This document shows, piece after piece, positions 1 through 7,320 of a DNA stretch of 17,235 nt. The translations under genes and the position numbers were made by a program. Source of the DNA: CAZZKF01 sp964654995. Lineage in GTDB: Bacteria; Pseudomonadota; Alphaproteobacteria; CAZZKF01. The stretch covers positions 1-17,235 of the forward strand of contig CAZZKF010000055.1 of NCBI GenBank assembly GCA_964654995.1, in the 5' to 3' direction. Below the pieces are notes generated by a model that saw only the letters and a program-made list of their open reading frames with translations, did not search any database and was not told the DNA's origin. Position 1 is the stretch's first letter. Each line of letters begins with the position of its first letter.

Positions 1-27
1 GACTTCGTGCGCCGCGGAATTCTGTAA
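1..27 (+). CDS. C-terminal end of an upstream phage gene (partial)
   Basis: The first nine codons of the window read through in frame 1 and end at a TAA (25-27), giving a C-terminus of DFVRRGIL. The gene sits just upstream of the tail-tip genes on the same strand. In lambda-like and GTA-like tail modules that slot is normally held by the tape-measure or a minor tail protein, so a tail protein is the likely identity. With only eight residues visible this is inference from position, and chance read-through from the window edge cannot be excluded. Confidence 0.4.
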   Translation, partial: DFVRRGIL

Positions 28-87
28 GCCCTTCATTTCCCATCTTCTGCCCACCGGGCGCGCCGGCCATTGGTCGCCGCGTCACGC

Positions 88-93
88 AAGGAG
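88..93 (+). promoter_or_regulatory. Shine-Dalgarno site fixing the first tail gene start
   Basis: AAGGAG lies six bases upstream of the ATG at 100. This favours that ATG over the in-frame TTG at 70, which has no comparable site in front of it. Confidence 0.75.
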
Positions 94-99
94 TCTGCG

Positions 100-720
100 A
101 TGGCAACTGTCTTTCCACTCGATCTGCCGGCGAGCCCGGGGATCGAGTCGAGCCGCTTCGGGCTCGAGTTCAACAACACCGTGTTCACCAGCCCGGTCAA
201 CCGCGTGAGCCAGGTGCTGCGCCGCCCGGGCAGCCTGTGGTCGGGGCTCTACAAGCTGCCGCCCATGGCCGGATCGGACGCGCGGGCCTGGAAGGCCTGG
301 CTGACCTCGCTGGCCGGCACGGCCGGCACCTTCAAGGGCTTCGATCCTGATGCGCGTGTGCCGCAAGGATCGGCCCAGAACGGCCAGGGCCTGGTGAACG
401 GCGCCGGCCAGACCGGCAACAGCCTGGCAACCGACGGCTGGCCGGCCAACGCCACCGGGCTGCTGCTGCCCGGCGACTATTTCCAGGTCGGCAATCAGTT
501 GAAGCTGATTACCGAGCAGGTGGATGCGGACGCGCTCGGCAAGGCAACGCTCACCTTCGAGCCAGCGCTTCACAAGAGCCCGGCGGACAATGCCGCCATC
601 GTCGTCGTCAATCCGGTTGGCCTCTTCCGGCTCGTTGACGATGCGGCCGCTGCCTGGGAGGCCGACCGGGTGGGGAGCCACGGCTTTTCCTTTGCCTTCA
701 TCGAGGTGCCCGAGACATGA
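100..720 (+). CDS. Phage tail-tip/distal tail assembly protein
   Basis: This 206-residue soluble protein has no signal peptide or membrane segment. It starts MATVFPLDLP and contains a mid-region rich in Gly, Asn and Gln (about residues 85-130). It is the first complete gene of a tail cluster and precedes a DUF2163-like protein, an NlpC/P60-like protein and a large tail-tip protein. In lambda and GTA-type modules this position belongs to proteins that join the tail tube to the baseplate (gpM/gpL or Dit-like). I assign the role from synteny, not from a recognised motif; it does not look like a typical DUF2460 protein. Its stop overlaps the next start as ATGA (717-720), implying translational coupling. 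Being a phage tail-module protein is fairly secure, the exact role is not. Confidence 0.65.
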   Translation: MATVFPLDLPASPGIESSRFGLEFNNTVFTSPVNRVSQVLRRPGSLWSGLYKLPPMAGSDARAWKAWLTSLAGTAGTFKGFDPDARVPQGSAQNGQGLVNGAGQTGNSLATDGWPANATGLLLPGDYFQVGNQLKLITEQVDADALGKATLTFEPALHKSPADNAAIVVVNPVGLFRLVDDAAAAWEADRVGSHGFSFAFIEVPET

Positions 721-1361
721 GCGATCGAAATCTGACGGCCGGCGTGACGGCCGAAACCGAGGCCGCGCAGACAACTGCGGTCGCCTTTGTCGAGCTGGAT
801 TTCGCTTCCGGCCCGGTGCGCTGCTGGACCGGGGTGGGGCCGGTCACCGCCGCCATGCCCGGCGAAGCGGCGGTCACCTGGGAAGGTGTCGGCGATCTGG
901 GGCGCATCGAGGCGGTCGCCGAAAGCTCGGATCGTCGGCAGAACGGTGTGCGTCTTGCACTGTCCGGCGTCAACAATGCGTTGCTGGGAACCGCGCTTAC
1001 AGAAGATTATCAGGGCCGCCGGGCGCGGATGTGGATTGCCTTCGTCGATGCCGCGGGCGCCATCATTGCCGACCCGGTGCCGGTGTTCGGCGGCCTCATG
1101 GACGTGATGGAAACGGCGGATGGCGATGCCACTGGCACCATCACGCTCGACTGCGAATCCCGCGAGGCGCAGCTCGCACGCGCATCCACAAGCCTGCTCA
1201 CCGATCAGGAGCAGCAGCGCCTGTACCCGGGCGATCGCGGCCTCGAATTCGTGCAGGAACTGCAATCCAAGGAAATCCTGTGGGGGGCACCATCGCCGAT
1301 GCCGGCCTCGGGCCCGGGGCCGGGCAGCAGCATCTCACCGCGCTTCTTCAAGATCCGATGA
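717..1361 (+). CDS. DUF2163-like phage tail-tip protein
   Basis: This 214-residue soluble protein starts at an ATG that overlaps the previous stop by four bases, with GAGGTG at 703-708 as ribosome site. Its beta-rich body (ELDFASGPVRCWTG, then VFGGLMDVMETADG) and a C-terminal segment LTDQEQQRLYPGDRGLEFVQ followed by ILWG are reminiscent of phage tail proteins in which a hydrophilic D..Q...PGD.G..YV element precedes a WG. Together with the gene before and the peptidase-like gene after, the order matches the DUF2460/DUF2163/NlpC/tip layout of GTA and related siphophage tails. It probably belongs to the baseplate hub or its assembly. A Pro/Gly/Ser-rich tail (PSPMPASGPGPGSS) follows the conserved part. 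The stop overlaps the next ATG (1358-1361). Confidence 0.65.
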   Translation: MSDRNLTAGVTAETEAAQTTAVAFVELDFASGPVRCWTGVGPVTAAMPGEAAVTWEGVGDLGRIEAVAESSDRRQNGVRLALSGVNNALLGTALTEDYQGRRARMWIAFVDAAGAIIADPVPVFGGLMDVMETADGDATGTITLDCESREAQLARASTSLLTDQEQQRLYPGDRGLEFVQELQSKEILWGAPSPMPASGPGPGSSISPRFFKIR

Positions 1362-1774
1362 ACCGGGAGCCTGACTGGCCCGAGCGCCTGATGGCGGAAA
1401 TTGCCCGCCATGAGGGAGAACGCTTTGCCTGGGGCCGTTTCGATTGCGCGCTGTTCGCCTGCAATGTCGTCAACGCCATGACCGGCGAGGACCCGGCAAA
1501 AGAATTTCGCGGCCGCTATCGATCCGAGCGCGGCGCACGCCGGGCATTGCGCGCCCATGGCAAGGGCACGCTTTATGCCACCGCATGCCATGCCTTCGGC
1601 CACCCGATTGTGCCGGCCCTCGCCCAGCGCGGCGATGTCGTCTACCTCGACCGCCGCCATGGCGGGCCGGCCCTGGGGATCTGCACCGGGGGTATGGCGG
1701 CTTTTGCCGGCGATGGCGTCGTCTATCGGCCGATGAGTGACATCCGTTGTGCATGGAGGACAGGTCGTGGGTAA
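1358..1774 (+). CDS. DUF6950/NlpC-P60-like phage tail cysteine peptidase
   Basis: This 138-residue protein carries FAWGRFDC with Cys30 as the likely nucleophile, then GDVVYLD (92-98) and His101 in HGGPALGIC, in the order expected for an NlpC/P60-like fold (WG..DC, then GDVV, then a His near a GI motif). Tail-associated members of this group sit just before the tip protein and are thought to trim peptidoglycan during DNA injection or to act in tail assembly. The start is the ATG in the ATGA overlap with the previous gene. A longer in-frame reading reaches back to 524, but that stretch is out of frame with the two real genes it crosses. The 3' end overlaps the next gene by eight bases. I recognise the peptidase-like motifs; activity is inferred. 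Confidence 0.72.
   Translation: MNREPDWPERLMAEIARHEGERFAWGRFDCALFACNVVNAMTGEDPAKEFRGRYRSERGARRALRAHGKGTLYATACHAFGHPIVPALAQRGDVVYLDRRHGGPALGICTGGMAAFAGDGVVYRPMSDIRCAWRTGRG
1755..1760 (+). promoter_or_regulatory. Shine-Dalgarno site fixing the tail-tip gene start
   Basis: GGAGGA lies six bases upstream of the GTG at 1767. An earlier in-frame GTG at 1737 has no such site and sits deep inside the preceding gene, so 1767 is preferred. Confidence 0.75.
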
Positions 1775-4700
1775 GGTCATCAAGACGATTGCAATCGGTG
1801 CTGCGGCAGGGGCGCTTGTGGTTGCCACCGGCGGTTCGTTTGCCCCGGCGATATTCGGCGGTCAACTGCTGCCTGCCGTCGGCCTTGGTGGCGGCATCAT
1901 TACGCCGGGCCTGACGGCGCTTGGTGCGATCGGTGGTGCCGTGGCTGCCGGCGGCCTCAAGGCGCTGAGCGCCCTGGCCAAAGCATTTGCTCCCAAGGTT
2001 GACCTGGGTACGGAGGCGGCTGGACGGACCGAGGAAATCCGCTCTGCGACGGCGCCGCGCACCATCGTCTATGGCACCGTGCGCCTCGCCGGAACGCTGG
2101 TCTATGCCACCACTCACGGGACGGACAACAAGTATCTGAGCATGGTGTTCGTGGTGGCAAGCCACGAAATCGATGGCTTCCAGAGGTGGTATCTCAACGA
2201 CGAGCCGGTGACCCTGGACGGTGCCGGCTTTGTCGCCAGCGGCCGCTTTGCTGGCAAGGTGAGGATCACGTCCCATGTCGGGACGACAACTCAGGCCGCC
2301 GATACGACGCTGGCCGCCGAAGTCGGCGAATGGACAACGGCGCATCAACTTAACGGGCTCGCCTATTACGTCGTTCGTTTCGAGTTCGACCCGGAGGTGT
2401 TCGTCAATGGCCGGCCTCGGGTCAACGCGGTCATTCGCGGCGCCAAGCTGTTCGACCCCCGGACCTCGACGACCGCCTGGTCGGACAACTGGGCGCTGGT
2501 GCTGCGCGACTATCTGACCCGCGGTCCCCTGGGATGCCGTATTCCGGCTGCCGATATCGACGACGCATCGTTCATTGCTGCCGCCAATATCGCCGATGAG
2601 CTGGTGACGCTGAGGGATTCGACGACACAGAAACGCTACACGGCGGACGGCGTCGTCAATGTGACGCGGCCACGGGAAAGCGTGATCCGCGATATTCTGT
2701 CGGCTGGCGCCGGTCAGCTCATCTATCAGGGCGGCCGGTTCCGCTTGTATCCAGGAGCCGCCGTCGATGCGATAACGGTGACGCTCGACGAAAGCGATCT
2801 TCGCGGCCCCCTGACTGTGCAGGCGCGCCGACCTCGACGTGAGCTGGTCAACCGGGTGCGTGGCCAGTACATCGATGCGCGGTCCGATCTCTACCAGGCT
2901 GCCGATTATCCGGCCGTCACCAACGCCGCCTATGAAGCGCAGGACGGGGGTGACGTTCTGGAACTCGATCTCGATCTTCCCTTTACCACCGAAGGCCGGC
3001 GTGCCCAGCGCATTGCCAAGATCGCGCTGGAAGATGCGCGCCGGCAGATGACCGTGCAGTTTCCGGCCAAGCTCAAGGGATTGCAGGTCCAGGCCTGGAG
3101 CGTGGTGCGCGTGACCAACGCACGGTTCGGCTGGTCCGCCAAGGAATTCCGGGTCGTTGGCTGGCAGCTCTCGGCGGACGGCGGGGTTGATCTGGTGCTC
3201 AGGGAATATGACGCCAATATCTACGCCTGGAACGCGACAACCGATGAACAGGCCTTGGCGGCCCCGGCCGCCCCGACCCTTCAGGACGGGACGCAGGCCC
3301 CCGATGTAACGGGATTGTCAGTCGCGCCTTTGACGTTTGCACAAGGCGGGGCCAAAGTGCCCGGCCTGCAGGCCACATGGACGGCACCGGAAAAGGTCGT
3401 GACAGCGACCGAGGTTCAGTTCAAGCGCTCGTCCGATCCTGACTGGAAGCCGGGCCCGCCGGTTATTGATCCGCAGAACCCGCGCGTTCTTCTGTCTGGT
3501 GTTTTGCCGGACGAGAGCATCGACGTTCGGGTGCGCCACAAGACCGGCTTCGGCAAGTTCGGGGTCTGGGCGACGTCATCTGCCAACACATTGCCGGCAG
3601 ACAGCTTCATTGCCACCGACGTTTTGACCGGGGCTGGCAAGGCGGTGGCCGAGCCGGGCGCCGACGTAACCGCCAACAACACGGCCGCCGATACGGTGGC
3701 CGTGAACGGCAAGGCGGCCGCTGCGGTGCAGGGGGAGACGGATGACTGGCTCAAGGATCGTCTGCAAGGCTCGTTGATACTGCTGACCAGTGATCCGACG
3801 AGCCTCACATGGATGCGGTTGTTCGGGGCTGTTGGCGGCAATGCCGGGCGCAAGTCTTTCCGGGTGATCCTGCATGCGGCCGGCGGGGGCTCAAATCCTG
3901 GCGAGCTCGACCTCGATGTGTTTTCCAGCTACGCCACAAACCACGATCAGATCGTGCTGCGGAGCGGCATAGCCCCCGGAAACTTGAGCGCCGTTCGTCT
4001 TGTCCATGACGTGGCGGCCGGCACCATGTATTTCGAGGCGCAGGTTCGGGCCAACGCTGCGGGCCAGTGGACGTTGCAGTATGACGTCACGCCGCAAAGG
4101 AGTTTCGGCAACGCGCTGACGGCAATCAACGACAAAACCCCTCCGGCGCCGACCGGCAAGATCACCACACTCGATCTGAGCGGAAATCAGGTCGCCGGCG
4201 CCGCCGTGAACACCGGCTCCGGCTCGGCTCTGGCCGGACAATTCTGCTGGCGGCGCACGGGGCAACTGGATATCGGCGGCAACAAGACGCTGACATCGGG
4301 TGGAAATCTGTCCGATCTGGTACGCCAGGATCAGGGAAACGGGGTCTTTCGCAACGTCGCCCGCGGGCTCTCCGCCTTCCTCGTGCGCGATCAGGTCGGC
4401 GTGACCTTCCCGCAGGCGTATCAGTCCATACCCAAGGTCTTTTTCATCCCCGGCGGGTTGACCCAATCGGCGTCGCTCACCGGCGATCAGGCCCAGGACT
4501 TTGTCGCCGATCAGCTTTCGACGGGCGGATTTACGCCGAAGCTGAAGGTCAAGCAGTTGGCGTCCGGCATCACCACGGTGACCGAGACCTCCGGATTCGC
4601 CGGCGGGCAGCCCTCCGGTCCGGCCTGGCAGGGCGACAAGGTGGATGTCAGCCCGGCGTTCGACAGCACCTACAAGTTCAACGTCAACGTGACCGTGCTG

Positions 4701-5021
4701 TCCTCGGGGGGTGCCGAACCGGAGCCTGGGTTCATCACGCTTGGCTTCTGGACCAATTCCGGCAGCGGCTGGGTGATGCGGGCAACGCAAACCTTCAGCC
4801 TCAGCGGCACGTACACGGTCAGCGTGATCGATGGCGCGTTGAGCGTTCATAGCGGCAAGGAGTTCGGCGTCTCGGTCGAGGCGGTGGACGCCAACGGCTC
4901 GTCGCTCGATAGCTTCAACAACGTCAAATACGACAAGGCGACGGCGCCGCCAGAGGTGACGGCAACGCCTTCGGGCGTGGCGGATGTGGTGGCGCTGGTG
5001 CTCGACGGAGCCGAGACATGA
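1767..5021 (+). CDS. Phage tail tip / host-specificity protein (gpJ/TipJ-like)
   Basis: At 1084 residues this is the largest phage gene here. The GTG start is set by GGAGGA at 1755-1760 and overlaps the preceding stop. The N-terminal 70 residues are Gly/Ala-rich and hydrophobic (IGAAAGALVV onward), a common start for tip proteins of this class. The central part (about 70-500) has the tip-protein look, including an early TIVYGTVRLAG segment like the conserved strand of gpJ-type proteins. Residues about 500-610 resemble a fibronectin type III domain (VTGLSV, LQATWTAP, VRVRHKTGFGKFGVW). The C-terminal 470 residues are Gly/Ser/Thr-rich and variable, as expected for receptor-binding regions. It should sit at the end of a non-contractile tail and touch the cell surface. 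Domain limits are estimates. It ends in an ATGA overlap with the next gene. Confidence 0.85.
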   Translation: MGKVIKTIAIGAAAGALVVATGGSFAPAIFGGQLLPAVGLGGGIITPGLTALGAIGGAVAAGGLKALSALAKAFAPKVDLGTEAAGRTEEIRSATAPRTIVYGTVRLAGTLVYATTHGTDNKYLSMVFVVASHEIDGFQRWYLNDEPVTLDGAGFVASGRFAGKVRITSHVGTTTQAADTTLAAEVGEWTTAHQLNGLAYYVVRFEFDPEVFVNGRPRVNAVIRGAKLFDPRTSTTAWSDNWALVLRDYLTRGPLGCRIPAADIDDASFIAAANIADELVTLRDSTTQKRYTADGVVNVTRPRESVIRDILSAGAGQLIYQGGRFRLYPGAAVDAITVTLDESDLRGPLTVQARRPRRELVNRVRGQYIDARSDLYQAADYPAVTNAAYEAQDGGDVLELDLDLPFTTEGRRAQRIAKIALEDARRQMTVQFPAKLKGLQVQAWSVVRVTNARFGWSAKEFRVVGWQLSADGGVDLVLREYDANIYAWNATTDEQALAAPAAPTLQDGTQAPDVTGLSVAPLTFAQGGAKVPGLQATWTAPEKVVTATEVQFKRSSDPDWKPGPPVIDPQNPRVLLSGVLPDESIDVRVRHKTGFGKFGVWATSSANTLPADSFIATDVLTGAGKAVAEPGADVTANNTAADTVAVNGKAAAAVQGETDDWLKDRLQGSLILLTSDPTSLTWMRLFGAVGGNAGRKSFRVILHAAGGGSNPGELDLDVFSSYATNHDQIVLRSGIAPGNLSAVRLVHDVAAGTMYFEAQVRANAAGQWTLQYDVTPQRSFGNALTAINDKTPPAPTGKITTLDLSGNQVAGAAVNTGSGSALAGQFCWRRTGQLDIGGNKTLTSGGNLSDLVRQDQGNGVFRNVARGLSAFLVRDQVGVTFPQAYQSIPKVFFIPGGLTQSASLTGDQAQDFVADQLSTGGFTPKLKVKQLASGITTVTETSGFAGGQPSGPAWQGDKVDVSPAFDSTYKFNVNVTVLSSGGAEPEPGFITLGFWTNSGSGWVMRATQTFSLSGTYTVSVIDGALSVHSGKEFGVSVEAVDANGSSLDSFNNVKYDKATAPPEVTATPSGVADVVALVLDGAET

Positions 5022-5395
5022 CCTGGCGCCCCAGGACCTACGAGGACGCGGTGCGGACGAGACTGCCGGCGGCCAGGCGCAGCGGGCGGCTGGACTGGCG
5101 TCGGTCCGAACTGAGGGCGCTGGAGCGGGACGCCGCGCCTGATTTGGCGCTGCCGCAAAAGCCCATCGGCGATACAGGCGATGCCCATGTGAAATGCCCG
5201 GGATGCGGTATCTGGACCCATCCCTGGGCGCTTGTCGATGTGCGCGGCTTTCCCGGCGATCTTACGCGAGGCCAGGCCTGGGCCTGCCCCGGCTGCTGGG
5301 AGACCTGGTTGCGGGACAAGAAGATCACGCGAGCGCGGTGGCTGGAGTTCCACGGCGCGCCGGCGACGCTGATCGCCAAAGTGCAGGGGGGATAA
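5018..5395 (+). CDS. Small phage protein with paired CxxC motifs
   Basis: This 125-residue protein starts in an ATGA overlap with the tail-tip gene, with GGAG at about 5007-5010. The N-terminal half is basic and Arg-rich. The C-terminal half holds two CPGC motifs, Cys60/Cys63 and Cys90/Cys93, each followed by aromatic residues (GIW, WETW), and three Trp residues between and after them. Four cysteines spaced CxxC-26-CxxC are a plausible structural zinc site. The gene lies between tail tip and lysis genes, where small accessory tail or chaperone-like proteins are common. I do not recognise the family and assign no function. Confidence 0.7.
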   Translation: MTWRPRTYEDAVRTRLPAARRSGRLDWRRSELRALERDAAPDLALPQKPIGDTGDAHVKCPGCGIWTHPWALVDVRGFPGDLTRGQAWACPGCWETWLRDKKITRARWLEFHGAPATLIAKVQGG

Positions 5396-5397
5396 GC

Positions 5398-5652
5398 ATG
5401 GCCGGGCCGACGAATGCCGACATCATGCGGGCGATCAACGAGCAGAGCCGGGCGATCGGAAACCTCGAGGGAACCGTGAAGGCCATTGACGCAAAACTGG
5501 ATATCAATGTCATCACCATTACCGACCGGCTCAACAATCACGCGGGCCGACTGCGGAAGATGGAGAATGGCCTGCAATGGTATGCCGGCGCGGCAACAGT
5601 CTTCGGTGGCCTGTTCGGCACCTTGATCGCTTGGCTCAAGGACAGGTTCTAA
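5398..5652 (+). CDS. Small coiled-coil membrane protein, XhlA/holin-accessory-like
   Basis: An 84-residue protein beginning MAGPTNADIM, preceded by a G-rich AGGGGGGA ribosome site two bases past the previous stop. Residues about 10-58 form a likely amphipathic or coiled-coil helix with heptad-like Ile/Leu spacing (NLEGTVKAIDAKLD). Residues 61-80 (WYAGAATVFGGLFGTLIAWL) form a single C-terminal membrane helix, ending KDRF. This arrangement, a short coiled coil followed by one terminal membrane segment next to an endolysin, matches XhlA-type haemolysin or holin-accessory proteins. The resemblance is architectural; I do not claim homology. A longer in-frame reading from 5194 only overlaps the previous gene and has no ribosome site. 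Confidence 0.7.
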   Translation: MAGPTNADIMRAINEQSRAIGNLEGTVKAIDAKLDINVITITDRLNNHAGRLRKMENGLQWYAGAATVFGGLFGTLIAWLKDRF

Positions 5653-5656
5653 GACA

Positions 5657-6082
5657 TTGGACGACACCGAGCGCGTCGACATTCTGAGCCCGGTGACGGG
5701 CCAGGTCCTGTTCAGCCACGAAGAGCTGATGTGCCCCGAGACGCAAGTTGTCAAGCTGGCGCCTGCGTTTGCCCGCGATCTGATGCTGCTGCGCCTGTCC
5801 TTCGGCCGGCCGATGATCGTCACCTCCTGCTGCCGCTCGGCGGCCCACAACGCCGCCGTCGGCGGGCATCCGCGCAGCCTGCATGTTTACGACCGGCCGG
5901 CCCATCCCACGGGCGGCACCTGCGCCATCGACGTGCGCCAGGGCGATGGGCCATACAATGCCGAGCTGATCGCCCGGGCGCTGGAAGCCGGCTGGTCGGT
6001 CGGGATCAAGGGGCGCGTGTTCTTTCATCTCGACCGCCGGCGCTACGTCGGCCTGGCGCGGGTGCTTTTCGGCTACCCGTGA
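5657..6082 (+). CDS. M15-family peptidase, phage endolysin
   Basis: This 141-residue protein resembles Peptidase_M15_3-type phage endolysins, zinc D-Ala-D-Ala-type peptidases that cut peptide crosslinks in peptidoglycan. Visible motifs are VTSCCRSAAHNAAVGGHP (55-72), corresponding to the usual SGYRSPEHNRAVGG, His76 in SLH and Asp92 in AIDV as probable zinc ligands, and His124 in FFHLD as third ligand with Asp126 nearby. The first His and the Asp are 16 residues apart because of an extra YDRPAHPTGG segment; typical members have about seven. The start is a TTG five bases after the preceding stop, with AAGGACAGG about ten bases upstream. The first internal ATG (5729) would remove 24 residues. 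There is no signal peptide, so it needs a holin for release. Confidence 0.85.
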   Translation: MDDTERVDILSPVTGQVLFSHEELMCPETQVVKLAPAFARDLMLLRLSFGRPMIVTSCCRSAAHNAAVGGHPRSLHVYDRPAHPTGGTCAIDVRQGDGPYNAELIARALEAGWSVGIKGRVFFHLDRRRYVGLARVLFGYP

Positions 6083-6199
6083 GCGGGTGCGATTCACCGT
6101 TTCCCGTCCCCGCCGGAATCCGGCGATCGTTAACTGTGACAATGTGCACAATCCGTCCCGTCGTATTGCGGCGGGGCCTCTTCATGAAAGGAAACAGCA
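6083..6199 (+). other. Gap between endolysin and holin-like gene
   Basis: This is the only clear intergenic gap in the phage module. It contains a short inverted repeat at 6112-6124 (GCCGG arms, loop AAT, no T-tract) and a CRP-like sequence TGTGACAATGTGCACA at 6135-6150. A small promoter for the lysis genes is possible, but I see no good -35/-10 pair. Confidence 0.35.
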
Positions 6200-6412
6200 A
6201 TGGATATCACCGACATCGTCGTCGCCGTGACCGGCGTCGTGCTGCCCTTTATCGTCGGCTTCGTCGCCGGCCAGTGGAACGCGATCCGCAAGGCCGCGGC
6301 GGCCAGCCCCAACCCGTTTGACGACAAGCTCGTGGAAGCGGTCGAGAGCCTGGCCGAGAAGATCGTGCGTGCCAAGCTGGAAGCGCCTGACAAGCCCTTG
6401 GGCGAGGGCTAG
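6200..6412 (+). CDS. Small membrane protein of the lysis cassette (possible holin)
   Basis: A 70-residue protein with AAAGGAAA about nine bases before its ATG. Residues 6-25 (IVVAVTGVVLPFIVGFVAGQ) are one hydrophobic membrane helix at the N-terminus. The rest is a short charged amphipathic segment (NPFDDKLVEAVESLAEKIV) ending in KAPDKPLGEG-like hydrophilic residues (actual end APDKPLGEG). It sits between the endolysin and the Rz-like gene, where holins or holin-associated proteins lie. With a single membrane segment it would be a class III-type holin or an accessory protein. The family is not recognised, and the holin role is inferred from size, topology and position. Confidence 0.65.
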   Translation: MDITDIVVAVTGVVLPFIVGFVAGQWNAIRKAAAASPNPFDDKLVEAVESLAEKIVRAKLEAPDKPLGEG

Positions 6413-6416
6413 GAAC

Positions 6417-6626
6417 GTGGGCAGCCTGCTGATCGCCAGCGTTGCCGGCGTCATCCTGACGGCTGTCGTGCTGTGGTGGAGCTTCCGGCAGGGCCGCCAC
6501 CTTGAGCGCCGCAAACAGGCGGAGAAAGGGCTCGACAATGCGCGTGAAGCGAATGCTGTTGATGAGCGCGTCCGGCGTGCTTCTGACGCTGAGCTTGACC
6601 GGCTGCTCGACCGCTCCCAGCGCTGA
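6417..6626 (+). CDS. Rz-like inner-membrane spanin subunit
   Basis: A 69-residue protein starting at GTG 6417, with AGGA at 6411-6414 just after the previous stop. Residues 3-22 (SLLIASVAGVILTAVVLWWS) are an N-terminal membrane anchor. A highly charged helical segment follows (RQGRHLERRKQAEKGLD), ending in VDERVRRASDAELDRLLDR, a type of ending (R.SDAELD..L) seen in many small phage proteins of this position. Type II membrane anchor, charged periplasmic helix and a lipoprotein gene overlapping its 3' end in another frame are the hallmarks of an i-spanin, which bridges inner and outer membranes in the last step of lysis. It is shorter than lambda Rz, so the assignment is by architecture. Confidence 0.68.
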   Translation: MGSLLIASVAGVILTAVVLWWSFRQGRHLERRKQAEKGLDNAREANAVDERVRRASDAELDRLLDRSQR

Positions 6627-6735
6627 CTGCGCCTGGGTGAAGCGGATCATCACCAATTCCGACGATGTGCTGACGCGGCCCACCAAGGAGCAGATCACCG
6701 CGCACAACCTCAAGGTTCAACAGTTCTGCCGATAG
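6538..6735 (+). CDS. Rz1-like outer-membrane lipoprotein (o-spanin candidate)
   Basis: A 65-residue lipoprotein starting at ATG 6538, with AAAGGG a few bases upstream. It overlaps the Rz-like gene by 89 bases in a different frame. Residues 1-22 are a lipoprotein signal: basic MRVKR, then hydrophobic LLMSASGVLLTLS, then lipobox LTGC with Cys23 as the lipidated residue. The mature 43 residues carry two more cysteines (Cys31 in CAW and Cys64 in FCR) and a DDVLTRPTKEQITAHN stretch. It lacks the proline-rich composition of lambda Rz1. The overlap with a membrane-anchored partner and the lysis context support an o-spanin; a different phage lipoprotein remains possible. Confidence 0.68.
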   Translation: MRVKRMLLMSASGVLLTLSLTGCSTAPSADCAWVKRIITNSDDVLTRPTKEQITAHNLKVQQFCR

Positions 6736-6839
6736 TCCGGGACGGCTCTGACGAGAAGCCAGGGAGGGTGCCGGCAATCTGCGATCACATCGATCGGCGA
6801 TCCGCAGACCGGACGGCCTCTGTGACCCGTGGCGGCCTT

Positions 6840-7181
6840 CTATTCACTTTCCCACGGCGCCTTGAGGGTTACGACCAGGACGATCGTATCGTCTTCGACC
6901 TGAACCGCTTTCTGGCCTTTCTTGGGCAACGGAATGTGGTTGCGCAGACAATACAGCATCAACGCCGCGCCGATTTCGGAAACGTCCAGCGTCAATCGAA
7001 ACTCGTTTTCCGATCCGCGATTGAAAAAGCGTGCGACCGCGGTGATTTCCTCATTCGATTCCAGGCTGACATTGACGAATTCGCTGGTCCGGGCCTCTTC
7101 GTTGCTGCGTTCCAGATACGTCCGTACGGCTTCCCGGAATTCGTCTTGTGAAAAAATGATCTTTCGCCTCTCGCCCGGCAT
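6840..7181 (-). CDS. Small unrecognised soluble protein
   Basis: A 113-residue acidic protein with no signal peptide, membrane segment or cysteine motif. It starts MPGERRKIIFSQDEFREAVR and alternates helical (residues about 12-30) and strand-like segments (NEEITAVARFF, FRLTLDVSEI), ending in VQVEDDTIVLVVTLKAPWES. The minus-strand ATG at 7181 is preceded by GGAGAG about nine bases upstream. It is the first gene on the opposite strand after the phage lysis genes, so it may be host DNA at the prophage edge or a moron carried by the phage. I do not recognise the family. Coding is supported by the ribosome site and even composition. Confidence 0.7.
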   Translation of the reverse strand: MPGERRKIIFSQDEFREAVRTYLERSNEEARTSEFVNVSLESNEEITAVARFFNRGSENEFRLTLDVSEIGAALMLYCLRNHIPLPKKGQKAVQVEDDTIVLVVTLKAPWESE

Positions 7182-7320
7182 CTGATCTTCTCTCCTTTCC
7201 TAACACCGCGGTTCAGGATGAGTCCGATTTTCCGAACCAAAACCGATCCTCGCCTTGACTCGAATCGCAAAATTTCGGCGACCCGCCGACGACGGCCCCA
7301 GCCTTGGGATCGACTTTTCC

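Noticed and set aside
524..1357. N-terminal extension of the DUF6950-like gene
   Set aside because: The extra part overlaps two coupled phage genes in another frame, and is Arg/Gly/His-rich nonsense; the ATGA overlap start at 1358 is normal for this cluster.
6112..6124. Inverted repeat GCCGGAATCCGGC after the endolysin gene as terminator
   Set aside because: Only a 5-bp stem and no T-tract; more likely chance.
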